The notes under the pieces are model-generated. The model saw only the letters and a program-made list of their open reading frames with translations, had not been told where the DNA came from and searched no databases. A stretch of 64,000 nucleotides of DNA from Prorocentrum cordatum (lineage: Eukaryota; Sar; Dinophyceae; Prorocentrales; Prorocentraceae): positions 62,001-126,000 of the forward strand of contig CAUYUJ010011192.1 in the NCBI GenBank assembly GCA_963575745.1, given 5' to 3'. A program made the translations under genes and the position numbers. Below are positions 62,473 through 64,000 of this stretch, piece by piece (positions within the stretch are counted from its first letter, which is position 1; each line of letters begins with the position of its first letter).

Positions 62473-64000
62473 TGGCCGACCCTTTCCATCCCATCCCCTT
62501 CCCATATCCACCTTTCTTGTTCTTTGGCAGGCTGCAGGGCGACTTTCCGCCTGAAGCGCCAGGAAGCACGTGCGCCGATGCGCGCAGGCAGAAAACGGCA
62601 CCGTGCCTCGAGCACAGCGGGGTCGGCCGAACGAAGGGATGAAAGAGGTGGAATGGCGGACGTGAAGGACACCGATCCCCCCCTGAGACTGTCCTCCCCT
62701 ACCATGTCCAAACACGCCAGCCAGAGAATGAAGCGAGAGAACGAAGGCGACTGATCGGTATGCCGGCATGGCATGTGCCTTACTAGCCAGCCTATGAGAC
62801 CGGACTCGGCAAGACAAAACTTGTCGCGTTACTGCAGGGATCACAACCGTGCGCCAGGGGAATGTCGGGAAGGCGCTATGGTGCCAGGACAGAGGAACGG
62901 TGAGAGAGCGAGAAGGAGATAACATCCCTGACCCCCCAGGTACACAACAGCGGCGGGGCAATGTTTGGCGAGAGGTTCAGTCTGTAGTTTACTGAGCTCT
63001 GGGGCCCTTGGGATGGCGCTCGAGGTTCATTTCGCCGTCTGTCACTTTCGCCACCCGAAGGCTGTGCGGTGAGCAACCGCGTTCGCAGCGGCGCCTCGTC
63101 ATCGGGTTCGACAGCAAGGCAAGTACACTGTCTGGGCAGCGTCCTGCGACGGACAAGGGACATGGACAGAGTATGGAGCATAACATACACACCCTGCATC
63201 ACCACGCAGCCCTGCGAGAAAATTAGGCGCTCGTGTGATAGGCACGCTCTCGCGGCAGAAAAGCTCGGCCAGTGGTCCGCAAAACACCGAATGGCCAACG
63301 AACGCCATCACGGGGCGTCCCTGCAGCACGAATGGGCCGCCGAACGCCCCATAAAAAAAAAATAAAATAAAAAAAAAAACAAAAAAAATCCTGGGCCCCC
63401 CCGGTCGCGGCCCCTGCGCGCGCGGGGCGCGCGCCCCGCGCTCGCGGACACGCGGGCTCGGGACTGCGGGGGCACGTCATGGGGGGGACGGGCTCCTCGC
63501 CCTCGCTCGGTCCAGTCCCCATGTATTTTTCGATGCCGGGCGCTTGCTTCTTCGCCTGGTGATCCAAGATGCTCCTCGAGGGTCCTCGCCACGAAGAACT
63601 GCACACGTCCCGGCGATAACAACACTCAAGGGCGGAAGCATCGGACTGGACTCGGCGATACATCGCCGATAGATCCGTCATAGACCCCGGGTGGCGACTC
63701 CGCGCATTCCTGGGTGGCGTGGGCTATCGGGCCCCTGTCGGCGATGAATGGGTGATCGGGGGGCGATGCATCCCCCCCGAGCCTATCACACCCTGGCGTT
63801 GCCCCTGAATGATCGGGGTTCCAAGATGGAAAATGAGAGGATTGGAGCCAGGAGTTCGGAGAATCGTCTCATCCGAAAGGCCTCTCCAGACATCCAAACT
63901 CCCCAGAGGCATGGGCCTCCTCCCGGGGACGAGCTCTGAGATCCTGCGACGCTCTTTGAGGGCCCAGGGGCCCAGCGAGGGCCCCTCGGAGGCGGAGATC
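62473..64000. other. Right end of window, no gene recognised
   Basis: Moderate GC to 63340, then an A-rich stretch (63351-63388) and a GC-rich segment. 'gcccctgtcggcgatgaatg' near 63733 to 'gagcctatcac' matches 25852-25905. Frames of up to about 150 codons exist on both strands, none with recognisable motifs. Confidence 0.5.

Overview
This window is nuclear DNA of a dinoflagellate. The strongest evidence is a perfect 22-nt match to the dinoflagellate spliced leader (dinoSL) on the minus strand at 23345-23366. A tandem pair of decayed dinoSL relicts also lies directly 5' of the only intact gene (55587-55623, minus). High GC, almost no protein-coding sequence, many broken non-LTR retrotransposons and a dense load of short inverted-repeat elements fit a large dinoflagellate genome. 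I cannot assign a genus from sequence alone.

Layout. 1-5.9 kb: direct duplications, a Cys-rich zinc-binding pseudogene, minisatellites, one copy of an inverted segmental duplication and a long CTC tract. 5.9-11.4 kb: a cluster of MITE-like elements, including one TA-flanked element nested in another. 11.6-13.65 kb: 3' part of a LINE (RNase H and Cys motif). 14-18.9 kb: CCAAGA-type short repeats and three tandem fold-back units. 18.9-23.4 kb: LINE-1 on the minus strand (coiled-coil ORF1, endonuclease, degenerate RT), headed by dinoSL. 24.6-28.4 kb: CTC/GGA tracts, second copy of the segmental duplication, a 73-bp satellite and a GGCTGA hexamer array. 28.7-29.8 kb: 5'-truncated LINE 3' end carrying another 73-bp array. 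30-37 kb: short tandem repeats, a 12-bp minisatellite and a 77-bp satellite. 36-42 kb: second MITE cluster. 43.4-44.3 kb: broken unrecognised gene. 44.2-49.1 kb: LINE-2 (endonuclease-RT) with a 73-bp array in its 3' region. 50.3-53.6 kb: MITEs, a CTC tract and possible coiled-coil exons. 53.95-55.52 kb: an intact, intronless type-B carboxylesterase. 56-64 kb: more MITEs, a purine-pyrimidine alternating tract, GGA tracts and an inverted satellite relative.

The carboxylesterase is the only gene I would call functional. Its tandem SL relicts and lack of introns indicate a retrogene made from trans-spliced mRNA. The other large stretches are retroelement debris or low-complexity repeats whose long open frames are artefacts of period-3 or stop-free repeats. 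The main biological interest is mobile DNA: at least nine families of short inverted-repeat elements, several with consistent target-site duplications, some carrying expanded GGA/CTC tracts between or within their arms, plus LINEs carrying SL and satellite modules.
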